A stretch of DNA of 15,124 bases from Candidatus Moranbacteria bacterium GW2011_GWE1_49_15 (lineage in GTDB: Bacteria > Patescibacteriota > Minisyncoccia > Moranbacterales > GWC2-37-73). Under the pieces are notes generated by a model. That model did no database searches. It was not told where the DNA came from and saw only the letters and a program-made list of their open reading frames with translations. Within the stretch, counting starts at the first letter, position 1, and each line of letters begins with the position of its first letter. Location: the NCBI GenBank assembly GCA_001003855.1, contig LCPX01000040.1, positions 1 to 15,124 of the forward strand, read 5' to 3'. The translations under genes were made by a program, and so were the position numbers. Positions 6,860 through 12,033 of the stretch are shown here, in pieces.

Positions 6860-7383
6860 TTATACGAAAACCGTTTCCCGGAGATCCTTCCTTTTCCGCT
6901 TATAATCCGGTACGGTTCTTGAAACCAGCTCCCAAAAATCCCTGGAATGGTCGAAGTGCCAAAGGTGGCACATCTCATGGACGATCACATAATCCGCCAA
7001 ATCAGGGCGTATCTTGACCAGGGCATAATTGAAATTAAGGTTTCCGTCGCCGCTGCAACTCCCCCAAAGCGTCTTCTGGTTCCTGATCGCAATCCTATTG
7101 AATTTGAAATTATAGAACTTGTTGAAATGGGCTATCCGCTCCTTGACCAGCTTCCTGGCCGCCTCCTTGAATTTTAGATAGTCCCGCCTGTGCGTCCTGA
7201 TGACGGTCTTGCCCTCGAATTTGGAAAAATGCGCGAGCCTGTCACGAATTCCTCGATCGATCCCGCACTGCAAACCGTCGGGGCCGTGACCTCCACTTCC
7301 CCTCCCAACGAAACCGAGAGCCGCACGCTTTTCGCCTTGCCGCTCCTTTTGACGGTATATTTTATTTCAGCATGCCTTTCCAT
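6860..7383 (-). pseudogene. YgjP-like (DUF45) metallohydrolase, frame broken near 7241-7247
   Basis: The first frame runs from the ATG at 7383 through AGSIEEFV and would stop at 7174. The rest reads in another frame from about 7246 to the TAA at 6860: RDRLAHFSKF, RNQKTLWGSCSGDGNLNFNY, and the zinc site VHEMCHLWHFDHSRDFW (HExxH plus a downstream His). The intact paralogue at 7596-8165 has VSKADWILE where this copy has only about two residues, so about 22 bases (3n+1), covering the conserved K-x-x-W-I segment, appear to be lost. YgjP/WLM-type proteins are small zinc-dependent hydrolases of uncertain substrate. Either a pseudogene or an assembly gap; the remaining catalytic half is well conserved, which argues that any damage is recent. 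Confidence 0.8.
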
Positions 7384-7595
7384 GCCTATATATTAACACG
7401 ATATTCCGCAAAGGCTTCATTTTCCCGCACATTGCGAAGCGCGTTTCCGGATTCCAGCGCGCGAGCGTGAAAATTTTGTACGGAGCGGAGCGGAGCTGAA
7501 ATTTTAGCGAGCAAGCGTCGGAATCCGGCCAGCGCGAGCACGTGCGGCATTTCTTTTGTTACTTTTCTTCATGCGAAGAAAAGTAAGGGCACGTA
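7384..7595. repeat. repeat-rich spacer with nested inverted repeats
   Basis: This 212-base spacer holds no gene. CCGGATTCC (7447-7455) and GGAATCCGG (7520-7528) form the outer 9-bp inverted repeat. Inside are two near-palindromic A/T blocks, AAAATTTT at 7470-7477 and AAATTTTA at 7499-7506, flanking three tandem GGAGC units (7482-7496). Further on is a perfect 12-bp stem with ATGC loop (7559-7586). The stretch 7460-7470 shares the 11-mer AGCGCGCGAGC with the gene-less region after the tRNA. It looks like a dispersed intergenic repeat; no transposase is linked to it. Confidence 0.6.
7559..7586. terminator. perfect 12-bp hairpin, possible terminator of the intact YgjP-like gene
   Basis: TTACTTTTCTTC, loop ATGC, GAAGAAAAGTAA. 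It lies 9 bases past the stop of the minus-strand YgjP-like gene at 7596. The stem has few G-C pairs, and the plus-strand and minus-strand exits have only weak U-tracts, so it may instead belong to the repeat element. Confidence 0.45.
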
Positions 7596-8165
7596 TCAAA
7601 CGAAGACGATTTCGTCCGCTTTCCTTTTTATGTTTTTATATCCCGGAAGGGTCCTGTCGACCAAGTTCCAGAATCTTTCGGAATGATCGAAACGTTTCAA
7701 ATGGCAAAGCTCATGGACGATGATGTAATCGGCGATGTCCTTAGGCATCTTGAAAAGGATATAATTGAAGTTGAGGCTTCCGTCTTCGCTGCAACTGCCC
7801 CAGACCGTACGCTGGTTTTTTATCCTGATCCTTTTGTGCTTGAATCCGTGCAGTTCACTGAAATACTTCACCCTGTCCGTTATGAATTTCCTGGCCTTTT
7901 CCTTGTTCTTGAGGTAATCCTTCCTTGAGGATCTCACCGCTTTCCCCTGATCGATCCTGATGATCACATCCAATCTTTCCAAAATCCAATCAGCCTTGGA
8001 GACGATAAACCTCCTGATAGCCCCATAGGAAGCTTTTTTAGGCACGGTTAAAACAAGGGAGCCTCTCCTGGAGATAGAGAGCTTCATCTCCCTCGCCTCA
8101 GGGCTTTTCCTGAGCCTGTACTTCAGGCTGTTTTTCTTAAGTTTTATGGATCTTTCCGATTTCAT
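7596..8165 (-). CDS. YgjP-like (DUF45/M48-like) metal-dependent hydrolase
   Basis: 189 residues from the ATG at 8165; an in-frame GTG at 8183 would add six residues and is less likely. The N-terminal half holds the basic beta region and VSKADWILERL, the C-terminal half NQRTVWGSCSEDGSLNFNY (118-136) and the zinc site VHELCHLKRFDHSERFW (150-166), with His151, Glu152, His155 and His161. Length and motif order match the YgjP family, related to WLM/SprT-like peptidases; the substrate is not established. The broken paralogue lies downstream on the same strand, so the pair is a tandem duplication now separated by a repeat spacer. No clear Shine-Dalgarno or -35 is seen. Confidence 0.88.
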   Translation of the reverse strand: MKSERSIKLKKNSLKYRLRKSPEAREMKLSISRRGSLVLTVPKKASYGAIRRFIVSKADWILERLDVIIRIDQGKAVRSSRKDYLKNKEKARKFITDRVKYFSELHGFKHKRIRIKNQRTVWGSCSEDGSLNFNYILFKMPKDIADYIIVHELCHLKRFDHSERFWNLVDRTLPGYKNIKRKADEIVFV

Positions 8166-8255
8166 ATACCAAATAGTATTCACGCAAACCTAACATATTT
8201 CCGAAACTTATGCAATCCTTCGAAGAAAGCCTTGCTTGGGCGATCGCATATCCAA

Positions 8256-8271
8256 GTTTGAAATTTCAAAC
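8256..8271. promoter_or_regulatory. 16-bp perfect palindrome in a divergent intergenic region
   Basis: GTTTGAAATTTCAAAC is fully self-complementary. It lies in the 290-base gap between the minus-strand YgjP-like gene and the plus-strand 118-aa gene, about 90 bases from each start region. It could bind a dimeric regulator; no regulator gene is seen nearby. Confidence 0.4.
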
Positions 8272-8361
8272 CAAATCCCCGTTTTTCCACTTTTCCCGAA
8301 TATTTCGGTTGATTTTTAATTGATAAAATGGCTTATTTTAGCCTTAAATAATCATCTGTCA

Positions 8362-8390
8362 TTGACAAAAACCTTCAAAAGTGCTAAAAT
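8362..8390 (+). promoter_or_regulatory. consensus sigma70 promoter of the 118-aa gene
   Basis: TTGACA (8362-8367), 17-base spacer, TAAAAT (8385-8390). Predicted start near 8397, leader of about 59 bases before the ATG at 8456. Confidence 0.85.
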
Positions 8391-8455
8391 GGAATATAGT
8401 ACCTAAAAAAACCACGTGCGCGCAGGCGCCATATCCCAAAGAAGGAGTGCGTAGT

Positions 8456-8812
8456 ATGTCCATGAAGTTCGGAGAATTGAGCGAAAAAGTCAGGAAAGCC
8501 GCAGCGGAAGTGCTTCTCGCCCACAAAACCCTTCCTATCTCTCAGCTTTTTACGCTGACCGAGAAAAAAATGGGAAGAGAGCTTCATTACAGTTTCTTCC
8601 AAGGTGCCATACTGTCGGGCGACCATGTCGACATCATCAAAATAGGGAAAGAAAAAGCTCTCTGCTGCGCGCCCGGGATGATCACCCGCGATCACATTCT
8701 CGCCGAACAGATCAGCGAAGTCCGGGAATTCCATGCGAGGAATAACCAACCGCCTGCATGGAAAAGAAAGTTGAAAAAGTCCCATTTGGGACGGCGCGCA
8801 AGATTCATCTGA
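8456..8812 (+). CDS. orphan 118-residue basic protein, unknown function
   Basis: The ATG at 8456 is chosen over in-frame upstream codons because AAGGAG (8442-8447) sits 8 bases before it and the consensus promoter lies upstream of 8390. Residues 1-25 are probably helical (EKVRKAAAEVLLAHK). Residues about 26-72 look like a compact mixed domain (PISQLFTLTEKKMGRELHYSFFQGAILSGDHVDIIKIGKEKALCC), vaguely winged-helix-like, and end in Cys70-Cys71. The C-terminal 20 residues are strongly basic (WKRKLKKSHLGRRAR). No family recognised; nucleic-acid binding is a guess from charge. It is a single-gene unit with its own promoter and terminator, on the opposite strand to its neighbours. Confidence 0.75.
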   Translation: MSMKFGELSEKVRKAAAEVLLAHKTLPISQLFTLTEKKMGRELHYSFFQGAILSGDHVDIIKIGKEKALCCAPGMITRDHILAEQISEVREFHARNNQPPAWKRKLKKSHLGRRARFI

Positions 8813-8830
8813 ATATTTAACCGCCGCAAC

Positions 8831-8868
8831 AAGGGCGGAAAGACACGATTGTCTTTCCGCCCTTTTAA
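8831..8868 (+). terminator. intrinsic terminator of the 118-aa gene
   Basis: Perfect 15-bp stem (8831-8845 with 8850-8864), loop CGAT, followed by TTAAATTT. Begins 18 bases after the stop codon. Confidence 0.92.
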
Positions 8869-8892
8869 ATTTCCCCGCATAATCGGGGTTTG

Positions 8893-8950
8893 TTATTATT
8901 GCTTTAATGCTTTTTTGTTTTAATGTTTTTATGCTTTCATGTTTTCATGA
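8893..8950. repeat. degenerate A/T-rich tandem repeat
   Basis: Six or so imperfect 8-10 base units of the type TTTTAATG/TTTTCATG follow one another between the terminator and the end of the Gmad2/GerMN gene. No gene or further signal is seen in it. Confidence 0.5.
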
Positions 8951-8954
8951 ATTC

Positions 8955-9822
8955 CTACGGTTGCAATACGTCCTCGCTTCTCTCCCCGATGTAAATCTGC
9001 ACCTCGTTGACCGTCGGGAATTGTCTCAAGGTTTGTTCGATCTGGGCACGGATCGCCGTCACCCGGCAGAGCCTCGCTGAAATCGACGAAGGCCACTCCG
9101 TGCTGGATGGAAAGCCCCCTCAATTCCGTTCCCGGCTCGATGGAACTGAAATACCCTTGAGCTTTTTCCTCTTCGGTCGGACCTTCCAATAAGGCTCCCA
9201 GAGCGGACTGGCCGATCCTCGGGGTTTTCTCCACCTTCCTCTCGACCGCATACACCTTGCCGCAGTCCGCGGCTCCGGGATCAAAAACGGGATTTCCGAA
9301 GAACACCTTCACCGTGGTCTCCGTCCCGTTCTCGAAAAAAACCGGGACTTCATAGGAATCAGCGTTTTCAGCAAGTCCGGAAGGATTGTCTTTCTCGAAG
9401 ACCAACAAACCCTTACCCGAAGACCCGGGATCGAAATCCAGAGTCAATTCAAAAGGCACGAAATCGGTGGTCATCCAATCCGAAAGCGCGGTAGCTATCC
9501 CCTGGGCCAGGATCTTGCCGCTTTCATCCAAAAGCTTCACCGGAAAATCCGCTTCGAAATACCAATTGCCCCTCGCCTCCCCTTCTATTTCCAAAGGGCT
9601 TGAAACCGTCTCGTTGGCTTTGGGACTTCTCACGACGACCATCACGGCATCGGTAGGAATCTCCCCACCGCCGGCCCGATCATCTTCGACCTGCGTCCCA
9701 ATCCCGTTTTCCGCCATGCCGAAACCGTCGCGGCTGTCGTCCCTTGCTAAGAAATAAGCAATCAAAGAAACCGAAATCGCCAAAAGAAATATGACGATTG
9801 CGAGGATTATATTTTTTTTCAT
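8955..9822 (-). pseudogene. Gmad2/GerMN-domain membrane-anchored protein, frame broken near 9064
   Basis: From the ATG at 9822: a helix at about residues 4-22 (anchor or signal), an acidic linker, a Gmad2 immunoglobulin-like domain (VVVRSPKANETVSSPLEIEG to DNPSGLAENADSYEVPVFF), then a GerMN domain (VKVFFGNP, SALGALLEGPTEEEKAQGYFSSI, GVAFVDFSEAL). After FSEAL the frame changes. The expected GerMN end, RVTAIRAQIEQTLRQFPTVNEVQIYI and LQP, is read in another frame and stops at 8955; the unrepaired frame instead runs to 8929 with non-homologous sequence. Family members have about 7-8 residues (typically with GGSC) between the two parts, so about 20-23 bases (3n+2) are missing. The role of such proteins outside spore formers is unknown; probably in the cell envelope. 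No Shine-Dalgarno; an upstream GUG-type start at 9846 would lie on the -10 box. Confidence 0.82.
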
Positions 9823-9844
9823 ATATTGAAAAGCTATTACTGGC

Positions 9845-9873
9845 ATTATACCTCTTAATACAAAAACTCCGAA
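9845..9873 (-). promoter_or_regulatory. promoter of the Gmad2/GerMN gene
   Basis: TATAAT at 9850-9845 (minus strand), with a weak TTCGGA 17 bases upstream (9873-9868). Start predicted near 9838, leader of about 16 bases. Confidence 0.5.
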
Positions 9874-9896
9874 GTCCTTCTTGCACGCTTCTTTTC

Positions 9897-9928
9897 AAAA
9901 AGCAAAACCCCACCTTTTACGGCGGGGT
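9897..9928 (-). terminator. intrinsic terminator of the HU gene
   Basis: On the minus strand ACCCCGCC (9928-9921), a 6-base loop and GGTGGGGT (9914-9907) pair with one G-U, followed by TTTGCTTTTT. About 30 bases after the HU stop. Confidence 0.8.
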
Positions 9929-9958
9929 TTTTCTATTATCGAAGATTGACGCTATAGA

Positions 9959-10240
9959 CTACAATACAGCTTCTTTAGCTGCTTTCGCGAGTCTGAACTT
10001 AGCCACGGTCTTTGCGGCGATTTTGATCTTCGCTCCGGTTGCAGGGTTAACACCCATTCTGGCTTTCCTTTTTACTTTCACCATCTTTCCGAATCCTGGA
10101 ACAACGAATTCCCCGTTCTTCTTCACTTCCTTGTAAGCCAAGGTCGAGAGTTGCTCAAAGAAACCGTTAACCTCTTTTTTTGCCAAGCCTGTTTTCTCAG
10201 ACAGAGCCGCCACGATCTGTGACTTCGTCATTTTTGCCAT
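9959..10240 (-). CDS. HU/IHF-family DNA-binding protein
   Basis: 93 residues, normal for the family. It carries the HU order: N-terminal helical dimerisation part (MTKSQIVAALSEKTGLAKKEV), FVVPGFGKMVKVKRKARMGVNPATG, with the DNA-contacting arm around 50-75 and the Pro in NPATG that intercalates DNA, then KIKIAAKTVAKFRLAKAAKEAV. A dimer that bends DNA and compacts the nucleoid. Two start codons are possible (ATG at 10240 and at 10231); neither has a Shine-Dalgarno. Monocistronic, with its own promoter and terminator. Confidence 0.95.
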   Translation of the reverse strand: MAKMTKSQIVAALSEKTGLAKKEVNGFFEQLSTLAYKEVKKNGEFVVPGFGKMVKVKRKARMGVNPATGAKIKIAAKTVAKFRLAKAAKEAVL

Positions 10241-10294
10241 AACGTTTGTTCGTTATTTATTATTTATTATTCGCGCATGACCTTGCGCACCTTC

Positions 10295-10323
10295 ATTATA
10301 CATGACTTTTTAGCGATTTGGAA
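10295..10323 (-). promoter_or_regulatory. promoter of the HU gene
   Basis: TTCCAA (10323-10318), 17 bases, TATAAT (10300-10295) on the minus strand, the same -35/spacing as murI. A better TTGACA lies 10 bases further upstream but has no well-placed -10. The leader of about 47 bases contains a small GCGCA/TGCGC stem. Confidence 0.65.
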
Positions 10324-10411
10324 TATTTTGTCAAGTGTTTATGGGGTGTTCCCGATGCCTCCGCTTCCCGTTTCCTTTTTCCTGGACATTTCGGCCGCTT
10401 TACATTTTTCC

Positions 10412-10443
10412 AATAAAAACGCCCCACCGAAAACCGGCGAGGC
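10412..10443 (-). terminator. intrinsic terminator of the 107-aa gene
   Basis: On the minus strand GCCTCGCCG (10443-10435), 5-base loop, CGGTGGGGC (10429-10421), with two wobble pairs, then GTTTTTATT. Confidence 0.75.
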
Positions 10444-10466
10444 ATTGGGACTTCCCGAAGCTGGGA

Positions 10467-10790
10467 TCAATGGGCGGAAACATGCCACCCGCACCCCGCG
10501 CTTTCATGGCTGTGCAGAAAGTTGAAAGTTTTTTCAACCTCAGGAAACAATTTCATCAGACGGTTATCGGCGGGATAAAACGAGTTCCCGTTTTTATTCC
10601 TGGGAAACAGGGAAATCCGCAAAAAATGGAGAAATCCGCATCCTTCACATTTTCCGATGAACAGCAATCCTTCGGAAAGGCTCTCCGCAGCCTGACCCCT
10701 TACGGAAACCAGCCGGGGCTTTCTTTTTTTACCTGCGCTAGCAAGAATCGCCTGACCAACTTCGGCAACCAGGGCGGGCATGGCATTCAT
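10467..10790 (-). CDS. small Cys/His-containing protein, unknown function
   Basis: 107 residues from the ATG at 10790, chosen because AAGGAG on the minus strand ends 9 bases upstream; an ATG five bases nearer to the Shine-Dalgarno runs straight into a stop. Features: a hydrophobic N-terminus, a basic KKRKPR patch (21-26), a CEGC pair (48-51), and a C-terminal HSHESAGCGWHVSAH (93-107) rich in His and Cys. CxxC plus the His/Cys tail could make one zinc site; no family is recognised. The opposite strand has a longer open frame (10335-10847), but it lacks a ribosome binding site, while this ORF has Shine-Dalgarno and terminator. Own transcription unit. Confidence 0.65.
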   Translation of the reverse strand: MNAMPALVAEVGQAILASAGKKRKPRLVSVRGQAAESLSEGLLFIGKCEGCGFLHFLRISLFPRNKNGNSFYPADNRLMKLFPEVEKTFNFLHSHESAGCGWHVSAH

Positions 10791-10805
10791 GGCATTTTTC
10801 TCCTT

Positions 10806-10830
10806 AAAAAAGAAGTTTGCTTCCTTTTTT
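10806..10830 (-). promoter_or_regulatory. leader hairpin just upstream of the Shine-Dalgarno of the 107-aa gene
   Basis: In the minus-strand transcript AAAAAAGGAAG, loop CAAA and CTTCTTTTTT pair (one bulged G), ending in a U-tract two to three bases before AAGGAG. It resembles a small terminator or attenuator in the 5' leader, or a stabiliser of the ribosome binding site. Confidence 0.4.
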
Positions 10831-10867
10831 CACCATCTTATATATGAATTTTTGAACGAACTGGGAA

Positions 10868-10920
10868 TTTCACACAACTAGACTTTATTACCGCTCCCGT
10901 GATATCAATATTTCACACAA
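10868..10920. repeat. two direct TTTCACACAA sites, 43 bases apart
   Basis: Exact 10-base copies at 10868-10877 and 10911-10920 (TTGTGTGAAA on the minus strand). They lie upstream of the 107-aa gene, whose -10-like TATAAG/TAAGAT at about 10835-10843 has no good -35. Their spacing is close to four helical turns, as for activator binding sites. Confidence 0.4.
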
Positions 10921-10954
10921 AAAGAAAAGCCGGTACCAAAGCGTTGGTACCGGC
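10916..10954 (-). terminator. intrinsic terminator of the 100-aa zinc-ribbon-like gene
   Basis: Perfect 11-bp stem GCCGGTACCAA/TTGGTACCGGC (10929-10939 with 10944-10954); on the minus strand it is followed by TTTCTTTTTG. Confidence 0.9.
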
Positions 10955-10985
10955 TCAAGCAAGCCGTTATAGGTCAAGATCAACC

Positions 10986-11288
10986 TCATTTGTGGCGCCA
11001 ACCCTTTGGATCGGCAGGCCATGGTTTGCAAGAGATGCAGGTAATCTTCATATTCTTCGTTATCTCCGCATCCTCAAACTCTTTCCTCCATGCCTTATCA
11101 TAGGCTAACTCGCCTAAAGTTCCCAGACTGCACGTGAACCACAAGCCGGAAGGAACCCTCGAGATGTGGATCCCGAAATGCTGGAGGTTTTTCCGGATGC
11201 TTTCCGTTTCCGATTCTCCTCTTTTCCGCATTTGGACTTTGACTTCTCCGTCCGTTAACGGATGAAAACACTGTGTGCATCTCATCAT
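10986..11288 (-). CDS. small CxxC...CxxC protein, possible zinc ribbon, possibly SOS-controlled
   Basis: 100 residues; starts at the ATG at 11288 or the adjacent one at 11285. CTQC (4-7) and CISC (84-87) could bind one zinc ion at the two ends of the chain, and Cys53 lies between. The N-terminal MRCTQCFHPLTDGEV reads like the beginning of a zinc ribbon; the middle (HFGIHISRVPSGLWFTCSLGTLGELAYDKAW) is not recognised. Gene has a consensus promoter, a LexA-type palindrome and a terminator, so it is a controlled single-gene unit. Only a weak AAAGG precedes the ATG. Function unknown; a role after DNA damage is inferred from the operator only. Confidence 0.7.
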   Translation of the reverse strand: MMRCTQCFHPLTDGEVKVQMRKRGESETESIRKNLQHFGIHISRVPSGLWFTCSLGTLGELAYDKAWRKEFEDAEITKNMKITCISCKPWPADPKGWRHK

Positions 11289-11348
11289 AGCCAGTAACCT
11301 TTCTGTATAATAAGGGGAAAATAGTTTTTCAAGCTACTTCTCAGCCAC

Positions 11349-11364
11349 TGGAACGTTTGTTCCA
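11349..11364. promoter_or_regulatory. lexA box: LexA-type (SOS box-like) palindrome
   Basis: TGGAACAAACGTTCCA on the minus strand, with arms TGGAAC/GTTCCA. It contains GAAC-N4-GTTC and fits the Gram-positive DinR/LexA consensus (CGAACRNRYGTTYC) except for the first base. It sits immediately downstream of the promoter, overlapping a second TATAAT at 11369-11364, as a repressor site would. Confidence 0.6.
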
Positions 11365-11383
11365 TTATACACCACGACAGCAT

Positions 11384-11412
11384 ATTATACACCTTATCAA
11401 TAATAATGTCAA
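11384..11412 (-). promoter_or_regulatory. perfect-consensus sigma70 promoter of the 100-aa gene
   Basis: TTGACA (11412-11407), 17 bases, TATAAT (11389-11384) on the minus strand. GGTGTATAAT occurs again 20 bases downstream (-10 at 11369-11364), so a second overlapping promoter is possible. Start of the first near 11377; leader of about 90 bases. Confidence 0.9.
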
Positions 11413-11435
11413 CTATAGCGCCCTCGCTTTCCGGG

Positions 11436-11464
11436 CTTGATTTTCCCGAAACATCTGCTATAAT
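11436..11464 (+). promoter_or_regulatory. promoter of tRNA-Gln
   Basis: TTGATT (11437-11442), or CTTGAT one base earlier with a 17-base spacer, and TATAAT (11459-11464) preceded by TGC (extended -10). Start near 11471, nine bases before the mature tRNA. Confidence 0.75.
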
Positions 11465-11479
11465 TTCCTATGTCGCCAT

Positions 11480-11550
11480 TGGGAATTAGCCAAGCGGTAA
11501 GGCAACGGGTTCTGGTCCCGTGATCGGGGGTTCGAATCCCTCATTCCCAA
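11480..11550 (+). tRNA. tRNA-Gln (anticodon CTG)
   Basis: 71 bases including the discriminator A at 11550. Acceptor TGGGAAT/ATTCCCA, D-arm GCC-AAGCGGTAA-GGC, anticodon stem ACGGG/CCCGT with loop TTCTGGT (anticodon CTG at 11512-11514), T-arm with loop TTCGAAT. T1-A72 and the weak start are typical for tRNA-Gln. It reads CAG codons. CCA is not encoded (ACAC follows). Confidence 0.96.
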
Positions 11551-11553
11551 CAC

Positions 11554-11599
11554 ATAACAAAAATAAGGGCGCTCGAAAGAGTGCCCTTATTTTTGTTAT
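11554..11599 (+). terminator. 21-bp GAAA-capped hairpin, terminator of tRNA-Gln
   Basis: Arms at 11554-11574 and 11579-11599 pair over 21 bp (one G-U), with GAAA as loop. The descending arm contains TTATTTTTG, so it can act as a terminator. It starts 4 bases after the tRNA. Confidence 0.85.
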
Positions 11600-11845
11600 G
11601 CTTAAGGTTGGAAGGGATTCGAAGGGCGCGCCAGGAAAAAGTGAACCGCTTCACTTTTTCAGCGCCCAGGCCCGAAGGGGAATCCCTCCTCCTTATCGAG
11701 AGGGATTCGAACGGGCAGAAGCTAGGCAAGATGGCTTTCAGCAGGAAGCCATCGTAGCGTGCGCCGATGGATGCGAGCGCGCGAGCATTCAGCGCTGCCC
11801 AGGACAAAGAACGAATGAGTGACGGCGAATGAGTGATGCGTATAA
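11600..11845. other. gene-less segment with scattered T-arm-like pieces and hairpins
   Basis: No credible gene. Visible: GGGATTCGAA in inverted orientation to the tRNA T-arm at about 11624 and 11702; AATCCCTC (11681-11688) facing GAGGGATT (11700-11707); an 11-bp hairpin GAAAAAGTGAA/TTCACTTTTTC (11635-11660); GATGGCTT/AAGCCATC (about 11730-11753); two copies of GAATGAGTGA (11813, 11827), the second forming an inverted repeat with ATCCCTCATTC at 11847-11857. Open frames across it (for example 11541-11972 minus) are translations of this repeat and are not called. Confidence 0.55.
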
Positions 11846-11909
11846 AATCCCTCATTCCCAACATTAACCCAAAAAGAGGCACTCGAAAGAGTGTTTCTTT
11901 TTTGGTTAA
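11846..11909 (+). repeat. second tRNA-3'-end plus hairpin module
   Basis: AATCCCTCATTCCCAACA (11846-11863) is an exact 18-base copy of the tRNA-Gln 3' end and flank (11535-11552). It is again followed by a hairpin of 21-bp arms and GAAA loop (11864-11884, 11889-11909), sharing the CACTC-GAAA-GAGTG core and TAAC start but differing elsewhere with pairing mostly kept. The two modules are 310-311 bases apart. No tRNA body precedes this copy. Confidence 0.75.
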
Positions 11910-11962
11910 ATATCTGACGCATGAGATGAGAAGTTTATACTCGGTAGCGCAGCGGACGGGTG

Positions 11963-11976
11963 AATCCCTCATTCCC
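11963..11976 (+). repeat. third copy of the tRNA-Gln 3' end
   Basis: AATCCCTCATTCCC, 14 bases identical to the tRNA, preceded by GGTAGCGCAGCGGACGGG, which itself resembles a tRNA D-arm/anticodon-arm remnant. No hairpin follows; the promoter of the GHKL ATPase gene begins here. Confidence 0.65.
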
Positions 11977-11995
11977 TACTTATTTTTCCCAAAAA

Positions 11996-12004
11996 TGCTA
12001 TAAT
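11996..12004 (+). promoter_or_regulatory. extended -10 promoter of the GHKL ATPase gene
   Basis: TGCTATAAT (TGn plus perfect TATAAT at 11999-12004) without a good -35. Start near 12011, leader of about 23 bases, no Shine-Dalgarno close to the ATG at 12034. Confidence 0.65.
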
Positions 12005-12033
12005 TAAGGACGATATTAATACCTGAAGATTTT

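Noticed and set aside
7440..7590. CRISPR array or rolling-circle origin in the repeat spacer
   Set aside because: No regularly spaced identical repeats with unique spacers, and no replication initiator or nick site recognised.
8384..8785. 133-residue open frame antisense to the 118-residue gene
   Set aside because: Shadow frame; promoter, Shine-Dalgarno and terminator all belong to the plus strand.
10335..10847. 170-residue open frame on the plus strand
   Set aside because: No ribosome binding site, low-complexity composition, and it is antisense to the 107-residue ORF, which has Shine-Dalgarno and terminator.
11520..11822. 100-residue open frame on the plus strand starting inside the tRNA
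   Set aside because: Begins within the tRNA anticodon arm region and crosses its terminator hairpin.
11541..11972. 143-residue open frame on the minus strand over the post-tRNA region
   Set aside because: It reads through the antisense of the tRNA T-arm, two hairpins and the repeats; no ribosome binding site and no domain. It reflects repeat sequence, not a gene.
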